The translations under genes were made by a program, and so were the position numbers. DNA of 57,341 bases from an uncultured Endomicrobiia bacterium (GTDB lineage Bacteria > Elusimicrobiota > Endomicrobiia > DTEH01), in assembly GCA_937936785.1 (NCBI GenBank), contig CALDDQ010000023.1, positions 1 to 57,341 of the forward strand. The letters run 5' to 3'. How positions within the stretch are numbered: position 1 is the first letter of the stretch; the number at the start of each line of letters is the position of its first letter. A model generated the notes under the pieces. It was not told where the DNA came from and did no database searches. It worked only from the letters and a program-made list of their open reading frames with translations. Shown in pieces: positions 43,162-54,571 of this stretch.

Positions 43162-45432
43162 ATGAAAAAAAATAAAAAATTTATTGTAGTAACAATCATA
43201 GCATTATTAAATATAGTTGTGTATGCTGAAGCAAAAAAAATTTATTCTGTAGAGTTTAGTGGTTTAATTAATGTAAAAGTTCGTGATGCTAAAGCAAATA
43301 TAAAAACTAAAAAAGGCGATGTGTTTAATCAGAAGAATGTTAGTGATGATGTAGAGAAATTGTTATCTACGGGATATTTTGACAATGTAGAAGTTTTGTT
43401 TGATGAAGATACGAAAAAACTTATTTTTAAAGTTCAGGAAAAACCGTATATAAAAAAAATAGAATTTCGTGGAAATAAAAAAATTTCTTCGGGAAAACTT
43501 AGAGAAGAAATTGTTTTAAAAGAAAAAGAATATTTTGATGAAACGAAACTTTTTGATAGCAGAACTAAAATATTTGAGTTATATGATGAAAAAGGTTATG
43601 TTGATACTTTAGTTAATACTGAAAAAATTGTAGATCAACAAAATAAAGTTCATTTAATATTTTTAATCACAGAAGGTAAGAAAGTTGTAGTAGACAAGGT
43701 TGATATAGAAGGAAATGTCAAATATTCTCAAAAAAAGATTCGTAGTTTAATGGAAACTAAAAGGAAAAAAATTTTTAGAGAATATAAACTTAAAACAGAT
43801 TTAGAGAAAATAAATGATTTTTATAAAAATCGTGGGTATTATGATGTTAAAGTTTCAACACCACAGATTGTCTATGATGATGATAAACAGTTGGTAAAGA
43901 TTAAATTAACAATTTACGAAGGATTGTTGTATAAGATAAATAATATAACTTTTCATGGAAATAAAGTTTATTCTGATAAAAAGTTGTATAAATTACTTTC
44001 AATAAAAAAGAATAGTGTTTATAATCAGGAAATATTAAACATTTCAATTCAATCAATATACGAAATTTATGCTGATGAAGGATATTTAGGATTAAAAGTT
44101 GAACCTGAGATTACAAAAAATAGTGAAAAAGGTTTAATTGACATAAAATTTTTAATTGAAGAAAATAATAAAGTATATGTTGACAAAATTTATATTTCAG
44201 GTTTAACTTCTACAAAAGAAGAAGTTGTGCGCAGAGAAGTATTGTTATCAGAAGGAGAAGTTTTTAGTAATAGAAAACTACGTCGTAGTTTGGAAAAAAT
44301 ATATAACTTAGGATTTTTGGATGATGTAAAGGTTGACTTACAACCAGGTGGGTTAGCAGATACTGTTGATATTGAAATTAGTATTTTAGAAGGTAGACCA
44401 GGAATGTTATCTGCTGGTGCAGGGTATTCTTCCGTAGATCAACTTGTGGGTAATTTGCAGTTTTCACATTTAAACCTTTTTGGTCGTGCACAAAGGTTAA
44501 ATTTGATGTGGGAATTTGGTGCAAGAAGACAAAATTATGAAATTTCGTGGACTGAACCGTGGTGGTTAAAAAAACCAATGTCTTTAAATATTTCTCTCTA
44601 TGATACAGTTCGTCAACGAGAATATGGAACAGTGTATAGTGCTTATAAAGAACAAAGACAGGGGTTAGGATTAAGTTTAGGTCCGAGAATATCGGAATAT
44701 TTTAGTTTAGTGTTTTCATATTCATATGAAAATGTAAGAATATATGATGTTAGTTCTTTGGTTACAGATTCTATTTCAGAAGGGAAACGGTTAACTTCAA
44801 GTTTTACTTCACAGATAATTCAAGATACAAGGGATAACATTTTTGATGCATCTCGTGGGATGCGTAATTCGGTATCGTTACAGTTGGCTGGGTTTAGTGT
44901 TTTGGGTGGTGATGTGAAGTTTTATAAACCAATAATTAGATCATCTTTGTTTATTCCAACGTTCTGGAAGTTTGTGTTATCGTTTAATACTACGTTGGGA
45001 TATATAGAAGGTATTGACGGGTTTGATTTGGACAATATTAAATATGAAAAATTTTATGTTGGTGGAGCAGAAACTGTTCGCGGATATAGGTATCGTGAAT
45101 TAGGGCCTAATGACGGTGGAAAAGTTATGTTTGTGTTTAATACGGAATATAAATTTCCCATAGTTCAAGAAAATAGGAGAACAATTTTGCAAGGAGCGCT
45201 GTTTTATGATTTAGGTGGTTCATGGAGAGAGTTTAGTAATGTAAGGTTTGATATTGGAAGTTCTGAAGATTGGAATAAAAACATTTGGGATAACAAGCTT
45301 AAACAGGCTGTTGGTTTTGGGATAAGGTTTACAACACCAGTTTTTCCAATAAGGTTAGATTGGTCTTGGGCGTTAGAACCAAGGGCTACAGATACTATGC
45401 AGTTTTGGTTTACTATAGGGCAGATGTTTTAA
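43162..45432 (+). CDS. bamA: Outer membrane protein assembly factor BamA
   Basis: The protein has 756 residues. A signal peptide (~1-22, ending VYA/EAK) is followed by five POTRA domains up to about residue 385. Each shows the beta-alpha-alpha-beta pattern, for example KKIEFRGNKKISSGKLREEI and KVYVDKIYISGLTSTKEEVV. The barrel runs from about 395 to the end, with FSHLNLFGRAQRLNLMWEFG and the loop-6 motif VRGYRYRELG near residue 640. The protein ends in FGIRFTTP...WFTIGQMF. BamA inserts barrel proteins into the outer membrane. It heads the bamA-skp-lpxD cluster, placed between sugar-nucleotide genes. Confidence 0.96.
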   Translation: MKKNKKFIVVTIIALLNIVVYAEAKKIYSVEFSGLINVKVRDAKANIKTKKGDVFNQKNVSDDVEKLLSTGYFDNVEVLFDEDTKKLIFKVQEKPYIKKIEFRGNKKISSGKLREEIVLKEKEYFDETKLFDSRTKIFELYDEKGYVDTLVNTEKIVDQQNKVHLIFLITEGKKVVVDKVDIEGNVKYSQKKIRSLMETKRKKIFREYKLKTDLEKINDFYKNRGYYDVKVSTPQIVYDDDKQLVKIKLTIYEGLLYKINNITFHGNKVYSDKKLYKLLSIKKNSVYNQEILNISIQSIYEIYADEGYLGLKVEPEITKNSEKGLIDIKFLIEENNKVYVDKIYISGLTSTKEEVVRREVLLSEGEVFSNRKLRRSLEKIYNLGFLDDVKVDLQPGGLADTVDIEISILEGRPGMLSAGAGYSSVDQLVGNLQFSHLNLFGRAQRLNLMWEFGARRQNYEISWTEPWWLKKPMSLNISLYDTVRQREYGTVYSAYKEQRQGLGLSLGPRISEYFSLVFSYSYENVRIYDVSSLVTDSISEGKRLTSSFTSQIIQDTRDNIFDASRGMRNSVSLQLAGFSVLGGDVKFYKPIIRSSLFIPTFWKFVLSFNTTLGYIEGIDGFDLDNIKYEKFYVGGAETVRGYRYRELGPNDGGKVMFVFNTEYKFPIVQENRRTILQGALFYDLGGSWREFSNVRFDIGSSEDWNKNIWDNKLKQAVGFGIRFTTPVFPIRLDWSWALEPRATDTMQFWFTIGQMF

Positions 45433-45441
45433 TTTAAAAAT

Positions 45442-46137
45442 ATGATTCTTAATAAAATTTTAATTCTTACCATATTAAATACATTTTTAATACAGTATGT
45501 TTATAGTATAGAATTAACTTCAACAGATGTTTCAGTAATTCGTATTGGGATAGTGGATATGGACAGAATATTAGAAAACTATTCCATAGCACAAAAAGCT
45601 CAAGAAAATATTATAAGTTTTAAAGAAGCAAAAATGTCTACTTTGGCTGAGATAGAAAAAGAGATAGATGATTTAATGAAAAAAAGAATTTCTTTAAATA
45701 CAGAAATTGAACAGTTACAGGTTCAAATAGATAAAATAGTTATTTCTCAACAAAAATCTTTAGAATTGACATCTCAATCAACAGAAAGTTATATTCAAAA
45801 AGATGTTGAACAAGATAGTGAAATAACGAAACAAAATATTGAAGAAAGTATAAAACAACTTAAGAATGATATAGAAGTAAAACAAAAAAATTTTGATGAA
45901 GTAAGTAAGACAATTGATGAAAAAAAAGAAATGCTAAAGATAAAAAAACAAGAAATAGAATATGAGATCTTAAAATATAAAGAAAAGTTAGAAGCAGAAA
46001 TTTTTGCACAGTTATATAGTATTATAGAAAAAGTTGCTAATAAAGAAAAACTTAATTTAGTAATAGACAAAACAGCAATATTATTTGGTGTTTCGGAGAT
46101 TGACATAACAGATAAAGTTTTAAAAATGTTAAAATAA
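45442..46137 (+). CDS. skp: OmpH/Skp-family periplasmic chaperone
   Basis: The protein has 231 residues. A signal peptide (~1-22) is followed by the family start [21 protein letters not shown] long coiled coil (residues ~55-195) is rich in Glu/Lys/Gln, and the terminal [14 protein letters not shown] with [10 protein letters not shown] completes the OmpH pattern. It is longer than E. coli Skp (161), mostly from extra coiled coil. It holds unfolded barrel proteins for BamA, and its gene starts 9 nt after bamA. lpxD follows after 13 nt. Confidence 0.9.
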   Translation: MILNKILILTILNTFLIQYVYSIELTSTDVSVIRIGIVDMDRILENYSIAQKAQENIISFKEAKMSTLAEIEKEIDDLMKKRISLNTEIEQLQVQIDKIVISQQKSLELTSQSTESYIQKDVEQDSEITKQNIEESIKQLKNDIEVKQKNFDEVSKTIDEKKEMLKIKKQEIEYEILKYKEKLEAEIFAQLYSIIEKVANKEKLNLVIDKTAILFGVSEIDITDKVLKMLK

Positions 46138-46150
46138 AAAAATTTTTAAG

Positions 46151-47173
46151 ATGATATTAAAAGAATTATTACAACTTGTCAATGGAGAAATAAAGGTTTC
46201 TCCGCTATCAGGTTTTTCACAGATAGATAGTATTGAAATCTTTGGCATTAATACTTTAAAACATGCTTCAGAAAAAGAGTTGAGTTTTTTTAGTAATCAA
46301 AAAAATTATGATGAATACAAAAAAACAAAAGCAAAGGTAATTTGTGTTGAAAAAAAGTTTTTTAAAGAAAACTTTTTAGATAATAATAAAATAATTATTC
46401 TGGTTAATAATATTAAAGAAACAATAAAGATTTTGTTAGACGAGTTTTATCAAGATGAAATTATAGAACCTAAAATTAGTTCTTCAGCAATAATCTCGGA
46501 TAAAGTTTATCTTGGTGAAAATGTTTCAATAGACGACTACACTATTATAAAACAGTTTTCTAAAATTGGTAATAATACAACAATAGGTGCTTTGTGTTAT
46601 ATTGGAAAAAATGTTGTCATAGGTAATAATTGTAAAATTTATCCTATGGTAAAAATTTTAGATGGGACAAAAATTTCTGATAATGTTATTATTCATTCTG
46701 GGACAGTTATTGGTAGTGATGGGTTTGGGTATTTAAAAGATAAAGATGGTAAACATCAAAAAATTAAACAAGTTGGTATTGTGGAGGTATCTTCTAATGT
46801 TGAGATAGGTGCTAATGTGACAATAGACCGTGCAACAATGGGAAAAACTTTTATTGCCGAAGGAACAAAAATTGATAATTTGGTGCATATTGCACACAAT
46901 GTAGAAATAGGAAAAAATTGTTTGATAATAGCACAGGTAGGTATTGCTGGTTCTTCAAAAATTGGTGATAATGTAATTTTAGCAGGGCAGGCTGGTATTA
47001 AAGACCATGTTATTATTGGAGACAACAGTATTGTTGCAGCACAGGCAGGAGTGATATCAGATATAGATAGTGGAAAGGTAGTTTCCGGATATCCTGCAAT
47101 AGACCACAAAGAACAGATGAAAATTATTGCAATTATGAATAAATTGCCAAAAATTTATAAGAATAATAAATGA
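46151..47173 (+). CDS. lpxD: UDP-3-O-(3-hydroxyacyl)glucosamine N-acyltransferase
   Basis: The protein has 340 residues. The N-terminal LpxD uridine-binding domain (residues ~1-100, with [15 protein letters not shown]) precedes a left-handed beta-helix of hexapeptide repeats. [20 protein letters not shown] and [17 protein letters not shown] are diagnostic, and the catalytic His lies in [12 protein letters not shown]. It adds the second acyl chain in lipid A synthesis, so the cell makes LPS or a lipid-A-like lipid. No other lpx genes are in this window. Confidence 0.96.
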   Translation: MILKELLQLVNGEIKVSPLSGFSQIDSIEIFGINTLKHASEKELSFFSNQKNYDEYKKTKAKVICVEKKFFKENFLDNNKIIILVNNIKETIKILLDEFYQDEIIEPKISSSAIISDKVYLGENVSIDDYTIIKQFSKIGNNTTIGALCYIGKNVVIGNNCKIYPMVKILDGTKISDNVIIHSGTVIGSDGFGYLKDKDGKHQKIKQVGIVEVSSNVEIGANVTIDRATMGKTFIAEGTKIDNLVHIAHNVEIGKNCLIIAQVGIAGSSKIGDNVILAGQAGIKDHVIIGDNSIVAAQAGVISDIDSGKVVSGYPAIDHKEQMKIIAIMNKLPKIYKNNK

Positions 47174-47220
47174 TATAATTTTTTAAGTGAGGACATTGTA
47201 GTAGAATTTTTTTTGAACCT

Positions 47221-49200
47221 ATGGATGACAACAATTTTAATAGGAATATTAACAAATTTGGTAATGAAGTTGGCAAAGAAGAAAATCTTCCAGTAGAAAC
47301 TTCACAAAAATATAATTCAGAACAACAAGAACTACAAAAAGTTGAAACATTAAAAATGCAATTAGATGCATTAGAAAGAAAATATAACATGGAAAAAATT
47401 TTACTTGACGAAAGAACAAGAATAAAACAAGAAGAAATTAACACTTTAAAAGCGCACATCTCTGAACAGAGAACTGATTTTAAGATAGAACTTAAGAAAC
47501 GAGAGGATGAAATTAGTAGTTTAAAACAAAAAATTTTTGAGTTAGAAAATAAATATTCAATAGAAATTTCTACCTTAAAAGAAAAAATAAAAAATAAAGA
47601 AGAAGAAATAAAAGATTTAAATACCAAATATGAACAGGACAAAAATAAACTTTTTCAAGAAATAGAATTTTTAAAATTACAGATAAAAACTAAAGAAGAA
47701 CAAACAAGTCAGTTAGAAAATGTTTTAAAAAAACGTGAAACTGAACTTTTGGCACAGATAGAATGGAAACAACAGGAGTTGTTAATGTTGAAATCACGTT
47801 TCGAGGAAGAAATAACAAAATTACAATCACAGATAAATATACAAAAAAATGATTATGAAAAAATCTTATATGAAAAAAAATGTGAATTAGAAGATGTTAA
47901 AAGTTCTTTATTAAAAGAAATAAATGAATTAGAAGTAAAATATGCACAAAAACAGGCCAAAGTAGAAAACTTGTTTAATCAAATAAGTGAACTACAAAAA
48001 GAGTATTATGACAAAAAAAATTTGTCTGATATTTTATCTAATCAAATTTTTGAACTTAAAAGTGAAAACAGGATTTTAAAAGAAACAATTTATTCTCCAG
48101 ATAATATTGCAAAATCAAAAATTATAGAATTGTTAGATAAAAATTTTGAATTAGAAAAAAATGTTGTTAAATTACAGCAAGATATTGCAAAAGAAAAAAA
48201 AGAAAAAGAAGATCTGTTGTTTGAAAAAAATGAAGAGATAAAAAATTTAAAACTTGATCTGGAGAAATATAACCAACAACTATCCGAACAATCAAACAAA
48301 TTTAAAGAAGAAATAGAAAAAGATTATCAAAAAAAGATTTTAAAATTAGAAGAGGAAAAATCTGTTTTATTATCTGAGATTGAAGTTTTAAATTCAGAGG
48401 TGGAAAATAAAGTTTTACGTGCACAAATTAAGGTCAAAGAAAAAGATGATATATATGAAAATTTTATAGAAAATTTGTTTTTTGGATTAGTTAATAAAAT
48501 TAAAGACATAATAACAATCTCCAACAAAGTAATTGAATCTTCTGAAAATCTAATAAAAGAAATAATAAAAAAAATAAGTGTTACAAAGAAAACTGTTTTT
48601 GATAAACTTTTTGCTAAAATTAGACTATACAATGATATGAGCGAAGTTTTAGAAAAGTTTAAAAACAACTTTTTTATTTTAGCAGAAAATTTTAAAAAAA
48701 TATTATTTTTTTTAGATGAATTTGGTAATTTGACAAAACCGATTGTGTTAAATAAACAAAAGGTTAAAATGGATGTTTTATTAAATAAAGTTTTTGATTC
48801 ATACAAAGAACTTCTTTACAATAAAAAAGTTCAGATAACTACAGAATTTGAAAAAGTTCCACAGACAAATGTTGATGAACAAAAAATTGAGTTTGTATTT
48901 AAATCAATTATTGACAATGCATTAGAATCTTTGTCAAAAGATGGGAATATAAAGGTACAACTATTTTTTGAGAAAGAAACTAATATGATAGGTATAAGGT
49001 TTATTGATAATGGCGAAGGAATATCTAAACAGGATATAGAGAAAATTTTTCAGCCATTTTTTACTACAAAAAATAATCATAATGGATTAAGTTTATCATT
49101 AGTACAAAAAATTTTAATAGTTCATAGTGGAAAAATTATAATTAATAGTGAAAAAAATAAAGGCACTACTGTAACTGTAAGAATACCGGTTTTATCTTAA
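47221..49200 (+). CDS. Coiled-coil protein with histidine-kinase-type ATPase domain, no visible phospho-acceptor His
   Basis: The protein has 659 residues, with no signal peptide or membrane helix. Residues ~25-395 are a continuous Lys/Glu-rich coiled coil. A helical part (~400-510) takes the place of a dimerisation domain. Residues ~515-659 are a GHKL ATPase: N box [14 protein letters not shown]1 [10 protein letters not shown] box [10 protein letters not shown] and G2 [10 protein letters not shown], ending [15 protein letters not shown] see no H-E/D-x-x-x-P box, so it may use another protein as phosphate carrier or not be a kinase. It sits between lpxD and a UDP-glucuronate epimerase. The double receiver at 33099 is a possible partner. 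Confidence 0.8.
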   Translation: MDDNNFNRNINKFGNEVGKEENLPVETSQKYNSEQQELQKVETLKMQLDALERKYNMEKILLDERTRIKQEEINTLKAHISEQRTDFKIELKKREDEISSLKQKIFELENKYSIEISTLKEKIKNKEEEIKDLNTKYEQDKNKLFQEIEFLKLQIKTKEEQTSQLENVLKKRETELLAQIEWKQQELLMLKSRFEEEITKLQSQINIQKNDYEKILYEKKCELEDVKSSLLKEINELEVKYAQKQAKVENLFNQISELQKEYYDKKNLSDILSNQIFELKSENRILKETIYSPDNIAKSKIIELLDKNFELEKNVVKLQQDIAKEKKEKEDLLFEKNEEIKNLKLDLEKYNQQLSEQSNKFKEEIEKDYQKKILKLEEEKSVLLSEIEVLNSEVENKVLRAQIKVKEKDDIYENFIENLFFGLVNKIKDIITISNKVIESSENLIKEIIKKISVTKKTVFDKLFAKIRLYNDMSEVLEKFKNNFFILAENFKKILFFLDEFGNLTKPIVLNKQKVKMDVLLNKVFDSYKELLYNKKVQITTEFEKVPQTNVDEQKIEFVFKSIIDNALESLSKDGNIKVQLFFEKETNMIGIRFIDNGEGISKQDIEKIFQPFFTTKNNHNGLSLSLVQKILIVHSGKIIINSEKNKGTTVTVRIPVLS

Positions 49201-49210
49201 GGAGAAGGAG

Positions 49211-50218
49211 ATGAATATTTTAGTAACTGGTGCAGCGGGGTTTATAGGTTTTCATACTGCAAAAAGATTGTTGCTGGACAATAACAGAGTTATAGGTTTG
49301 GACAATGTTAATAATTATTACGATACAAGATTGAAATATTCAAGAATAAAAATTTTAAAAAAAAATAACAATTTTAAATTCTACAAAATAGATTTAAAAG
49401 AAAAAACAAAAGTGTTGTCATTATTTAAAAAAGAAAAGTTTGATTATGTAATTCATCTTGCAGCTCAAGCTGGAGTTAGGTATTCAATAATAAATCCATA
49501 TGTTTATGTTGATAGTAATTTAGTAGGTTTTATAAACATCTTAGAAGGATGCCGAAATAATAAAGTGAAACATTTAGTATATGCATCATCAAGTTCGGTA
49601 TATGGAGCAAACACAAAGATGCCATTTTCTGTCCACCACAATGTTGATCATCCGGTATCACTTTATGCAGCAACAAAAAAGGCGAACGAACTTATGGCAC
49701 ACACATATTCTACACTTTATAAATTACCAACTACAGGATTACGATTTTTTACTGTATACGGTCCTTGGGGAAGACCTGATATGGCATTGTTTAAGTTTAC
49801 AGAATCAATATTAAAAGGAAAAACTATTGAAGTTTATAATTATGGTAATATGGAACGAGATTTTACTTATATTGACGACATCGTTGAAGGAATTGTTCGT
49901 GTTATGAATAAAGTTCCTAAACCAAACAAAAGATGGCGTGGGGACAAACCTGATTGTTCAACAAGTTTTGCTCCATATAAAATTTATAATATTGGTAATA
50001 ACAATCCGGTTAAACTTACAAAATTTATAGAGGTTATAGAAAAGTGTTTAGGTGTAAAAGCAAATAAAAAGTTTTTACCAATACAACCCGGTGATGTGCC
50101 AAAAACATTTGCAGATGTTGATGATTTAATTAAAGATGTTGGTTTTAAACCCGCAACTTCAATTGAAGTAGGAATAAAAAATTTTGTAGATTGGTATAAA
50201 AAATATTATAAAGTTTAA
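49211..50218 (+). CDS. UDP-glucuronate 4-epimerase family protein
   Basis: The protein has 335 residues, with an AAGGAGAAGG ribosome-binding site. [72 protein letters not shown], the catalytic [14 protein letters not shown] and [16 protein letters not shown] match the GAE/CapI group. The GRPDMA(L/P)F segment is characteristic of this group. It converts UDP-glucuronate (from ugd) to UDP-galacturonate. It begins 10 nt after the HATPase gene. Confidence 0.92.
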   Translation: MNILVTGAAGFIGFHTAKRLLLDNNRVIGLDNVNNYYDTRLKYSRIKILKKNNNFKFYKIDLKEKTKVLSLFKKEKFDYVIHLAAQAGVRYSIINPYVYVDSNLVGFINILEGCRNNKVKHLVYASSSSVYGANTKMPFSVHHNVDHPVSLYAATKKANELMAHTYSTLYKLPTTGLRFFTVYGPWGRPDMALFKFTESILKGKTIEVYNYGNMERDFTYIDDIVEGIVRVMNKVPKPNKRWRGDKPDCSTSFAPYKIYNIGNNNPVKLTKFIEVIEKCLGVKANKKFLPIQPGDVPKTFADVDDLIKDVGFKPATSIEVGIKNFVDWYKKYYKV

Positions 50219-50240
50219 GATAAAAAGTTATAATTTTGAA

Positions 50241-51359
50241 ATGAAAAAAATTTTGTTTATTTTTGGTACACGACCAGAAGCAATTAAACTTGTCCCATTG
50301 ATAAAGAAGTTTAAGTTTGAACATAACAACTTTAAAACCAAAGTTTGTATTACATCACAACATAAAGAAATGTTGGAGCAAGTTTTGAGTTTTTTTAAAA
50401 TAAAAGTTGATTATGATTTAAACATAATGACACAAAATCAAAGTTTGTTTAGCATAACATCACTCATAGTTAAAAATCTGGAAAAAGTTTTAGATGAATA
50501 TAAACCTGACTTAATATTTGTTCAAGGAGATACAACAACAGCGTTTGTTAGTGCTTTATGTGGATTTTATAAAAAAATTAAAGTTGCACATATAGAAGCA
50601 GGACTTAGAAGTTATAACAAATATTCACCTTTCCCTGAAGAAATAAATCGTGTTTTGATTTCTCACATTGCTGAGTATCACTTTGCACCGACTAAACTTT
50701 CTATGGAAAGTTTAAAAAAAGAAGGAATTAAAACAAATGTTTGGTGTGTAGGCAACACTGTTATAGATGCATTATTTTTAACATTAAATATAATAGAAAA
50801 AGAAGAAAAAAAATATTTCAAGTTTTTTAATTTTATAGATTTTAGTAAAAAAGTTATTTTGGTAACAGGTCATAGACGAGAAAGTTTTGGTGAACCGTTT
50901 AAACAAATATGTTTAGCAATAAAAGATTTAGCAGAAAAGTTTAAAGATGAAGTGGAGATAGTTTATCCTGTACATTTAAATCCTAATGTAAGAAAACCGG
51001 TATTTGGAATTTTAAAATGGGAAAAAAATGTCCATTTGATAGAACCATTATCTTACCCATATTTAGTTTGGTTACTTAACAAATCATATTTTGTCTTAAC
51101 TGATTCCGGTGGTATTCAGGAAGAATCACCTTCTTTAGGTAAACCAGTTTTAGTTATGCGTAATGTAACAGAAAGAATTGAAGGGATAAAATCAAGCACT
51201 GCAAAACTTGTTGGGACAAAAAAAGAAAGTATTTTTAAAAATGCAGAAGAACTTTTAATTAACAAAGATTTATACCAAAAAATGGCAAAAGCAAAAAATC
51301 CGTATGGCGATGGAAAATCAGCAGAAAAAATTGTTGAAATTGTGAAAAATAATTTGTGA
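50241..51359 (+). CDS. wecB: UDP-N-acetylglucosamine 2-epimerase (non-hydrolysing)
   Basis: The protein has 372 residues. The signature FGTRPEAIKLVPLIKKF is followed by TSQHKEML, VQGDTTTAFVSAL, VAHIEAGLRSYNKYSPFPEE, VTGHRRESFGEPF and DSGGIQEESPSLGKPVLVMR. These hold the catalytic Asp/Glu/His residues of WecB/MnaA. It makes UDP-ManNAc from UDP-GlcNAc. A second, truncated relative begins at 57283; that one has the shorter GARPQFIK motif typical of WbpI/WlbD-type epimerases. The promoter of the next gene follows after about 45 bp. Confidence 0.95.
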   Translation: MKKILFIFGTRPEAIKLVPLIKKFKFEHNNFKTKVCITSQHKEMLEQVLSFFKIKVDYDLNIMTQNQSLFSITSLIVKNLEKVLDEYKPDLIFVQGDTTTAFVSALCGFYKKIKVAHIEAGLRSYNKYSPFPEEINRVLISHIAEYHFAPTKLSMESLKKEGIKTNVWCVGNTVIDALFLTLNIIEKEEKKYFKFFNFIDFSKKVILVTGHRRESFGEPFKQICLAIKDLAEKFKDEVEIVYPVHLNPNVRKPVFGILKWEKNVHLIEPLSYPYLVWLLNKSYFVLTDSGGIQEESPSLGKPVLVMRNVTERIEGIKSSTAKLVGTKKESIFKNAEELLINKDLYQKMAKAKNPYGDGKSAEKIVEIVKNNL

Positions 51360-51404
51360 TGTTTTGAAGTAAAAGTTTATAACATAAATTTTTTCTTTTT
51401 ACTC

Positions 51405-51433
51405 TTGACATAGAAGTTTGTATTTTATAAAAT
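51405..51433 (+). promoter_or_regulatory. Promoter for the MarR-type regulator
   Basis: TTGACA (51405-51410), a 17-bp spacer and TAAAAT (51428-51433). The transcription start would be near 51440. This rules out the in-frame TTG at 51418 as a start and supports ATG 51475 as the start codon. Confidence 0.6.
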
Positions 51434-51474
51434 GTTCAAGAATTGAACAAAAAATTATAAACAAATTAAATTTT

Positions 51475-52038
51475 ATGAACGAAAAAGAGTTTGCTATAAT
51501 AAAAGAGATATCGCAAAATTTTTCTATAGACCAAAGAGAAATTTCTCATAATACAGGTTTGTCTTTAGGATTGACAAATTTAATTATCAAAAGGTTGATA
51601 AAGAAAGGTTTTATAAAAGTTAAACAATTAAATGGTAGGAAGATAAATTATATTCTTACTTCAAAAGGGTTTAAAGAGAAGGTTAAAAAATCCTATAATT
51701 ATACCATAAAAACAATAAAACTTTTTAAAGAAATAAAAATAAAAATACAAGAACTTATACTAAACTTTCAAAAACAAGGTATAAAAAAATTTATAATCAT
51801 AGGTAATAACGAACTAACTGACTTGACAGAATTTGCTTTTGAAACATTTCCTGATGTTAAGAATTTTAAGTATTATTTCATAAGAGATGTTCATCTAATT
51901 AACAAATTAAAGAAAGAAGAAAAAGTTGTAATATTTTATACTGAAACAAAAGATTCTATAAACAAACTCAAACAAGAGAATCAAAGCAATATTGTTTATT
52001 TATTAGATTTTCTTTCTGAATCAAGGATATTTTTATAA
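51475..52038 (+). CDS. EPS-associated MarR-family winged-helix regulator
   Basis: The start at ATG 51475 fits the promoter position and the family start (MNEKEFAIIKEISQN). The protein has 187 residues. Winged-helix residues ~12-70 include QREISHNTGLSLGLTNLIIK and GFIKVKQLNGRKINYIL with the DNA-recognition helix and wing. The C-terminal half (IKKFIIIGNNELTDLTEFAF, then KVVIFYTETKDSINKL) looks like a small alpha-beta ligand or scaffold domain; the GNNELTDL segment recurs in this EPS-linked family. It probably controls nearby polysaccharide genes. It is monocistronic: degraded DNA follows. Confidence 0.82.
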   Translation: MNEKEFAIIKEISQNFSIDQREISHNTGLSLGLTNLIIKRLIKKGFIKVKQLNGRKINYILTSKGFKEKVKKSYNYTIKTIKLFKEIKIKIQELILNFQKQGIKKFIIIGNNELTDLTEFAFETFPDVKNFKYYFIRDVHLINKLKKEEKVVIFYTETKDSINKLKQENQSNIVYLLDFLSESRIFL

Positions 52039-52049
52039 ATGAATTTTAA

Positions 52050-52274
52050 GAAGGTAGGATAAAAGTATTAAGACCTGAACATTTAGTTGGTCTAAAAATT
52101 CAAGCAATAGCAAATGATAAAGAAAGAACTGTTCGTGAATTTGTTGATATTGAAGAATTGATGAATTTTTATAAAGACAGTTTGGCCTGGCAACTACTGG
52201 AAGAATATTTTAGTTTATTTGAACTAAAAGATAAGTTTAAAGAATTAAAAAAGAAATATGGTAAAACTAACTAA
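52050..52274 (+). pseudogene. C-terminal remnant of AbiEii/DUF6036-like nucleotidyltransferase
   Basis: A frame open from 52050 (directly after a TAA) reads EGRIKVLRPEHLVGLKIQAI, AND and then FVDIEELMNFYKDSLAWQLL with a final FSLFELKDKFKELKKKYG before TAA at 52272-52274. The RPEHLVGLKIQAIAND and DIEEL patterns are the C-terminal half of AbiEii-like nucleotidyltransferases found in toxin-antitoxin-type pairs. No start codon or nucleotidyltransferase core (GGxxL/hxD) precedes it; the N-terminal half is missing. It overlaps the next remnant, as such pairs often do. Confidence 0.65.
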
Positions 52275-52487
52275 AGAAGAAAAAAAAGAAATTAAAACTC
52301 TTGCTAAATCAAAAAAATTAAGATAAGATTTTAAGAAAAATCTCAAGTGGTAAAATAGGATCCTTTTATTGTAAATGGTAAGATAGATGTTAAAAATTTT
52401 TTGAATTTTCTGGACTAATATAACCAGTTTATAAACCATACTCCAAAACCGTTTGAAAAAATTTCAACAAAGAAAAACAAACTTTAA
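52258..52487 (+). pseudogene. Broken small partner gene of the AbiEii-like pair
   Basis: ATG 52258 begins MVKLTKEEKKEIKTLAKSKK and stops at TAA after LR. After a frame change, the frame from 52359 reads DPFIVNGKIDVKNFLNFLD, a stop at 52416-52418, then [20 protein letters not shown] and KL before TAA at 52485-52487. The pieces together match a small conserved protein often encoded next to AbiEii-like nucleotidyltransferases (FINHxPKPF ending). At least two stops and one frameshift show decay. Part of the 450-bp gap 52039-52498 is thus explained by old gene remnants. Confidence 0.6.
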
Positions 52488-52498
52488 TGGGAGAAAAA

Positions 52499-54486
<1,988 letters not shown>

Positions 54487-54571
54487 TTTAGCATACAATT
54501 TAGTTTTTGACAGAAATGGTAATTTTAATAATCGTAATAAAAAAATCTTTTAATAGGTTAGGAATACTAAA

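Noticed and set aside
47133-47642. 169-codon minus-strand frame
   Set aside because: Ser/Phe/Leu-rich antisense shadow of the coiled coil encoded on the + strand.
51418-51474. TTG 51418 as the start of the MarR-type gene
   Set aside because: It lies upstream of the predicted transcription start and inside the promoter spacer.
54507-54512. TTGACA before the fused wlb gene
   Set aside because: No acceptable -10 box at 16-18 bp; left out as a promoter.
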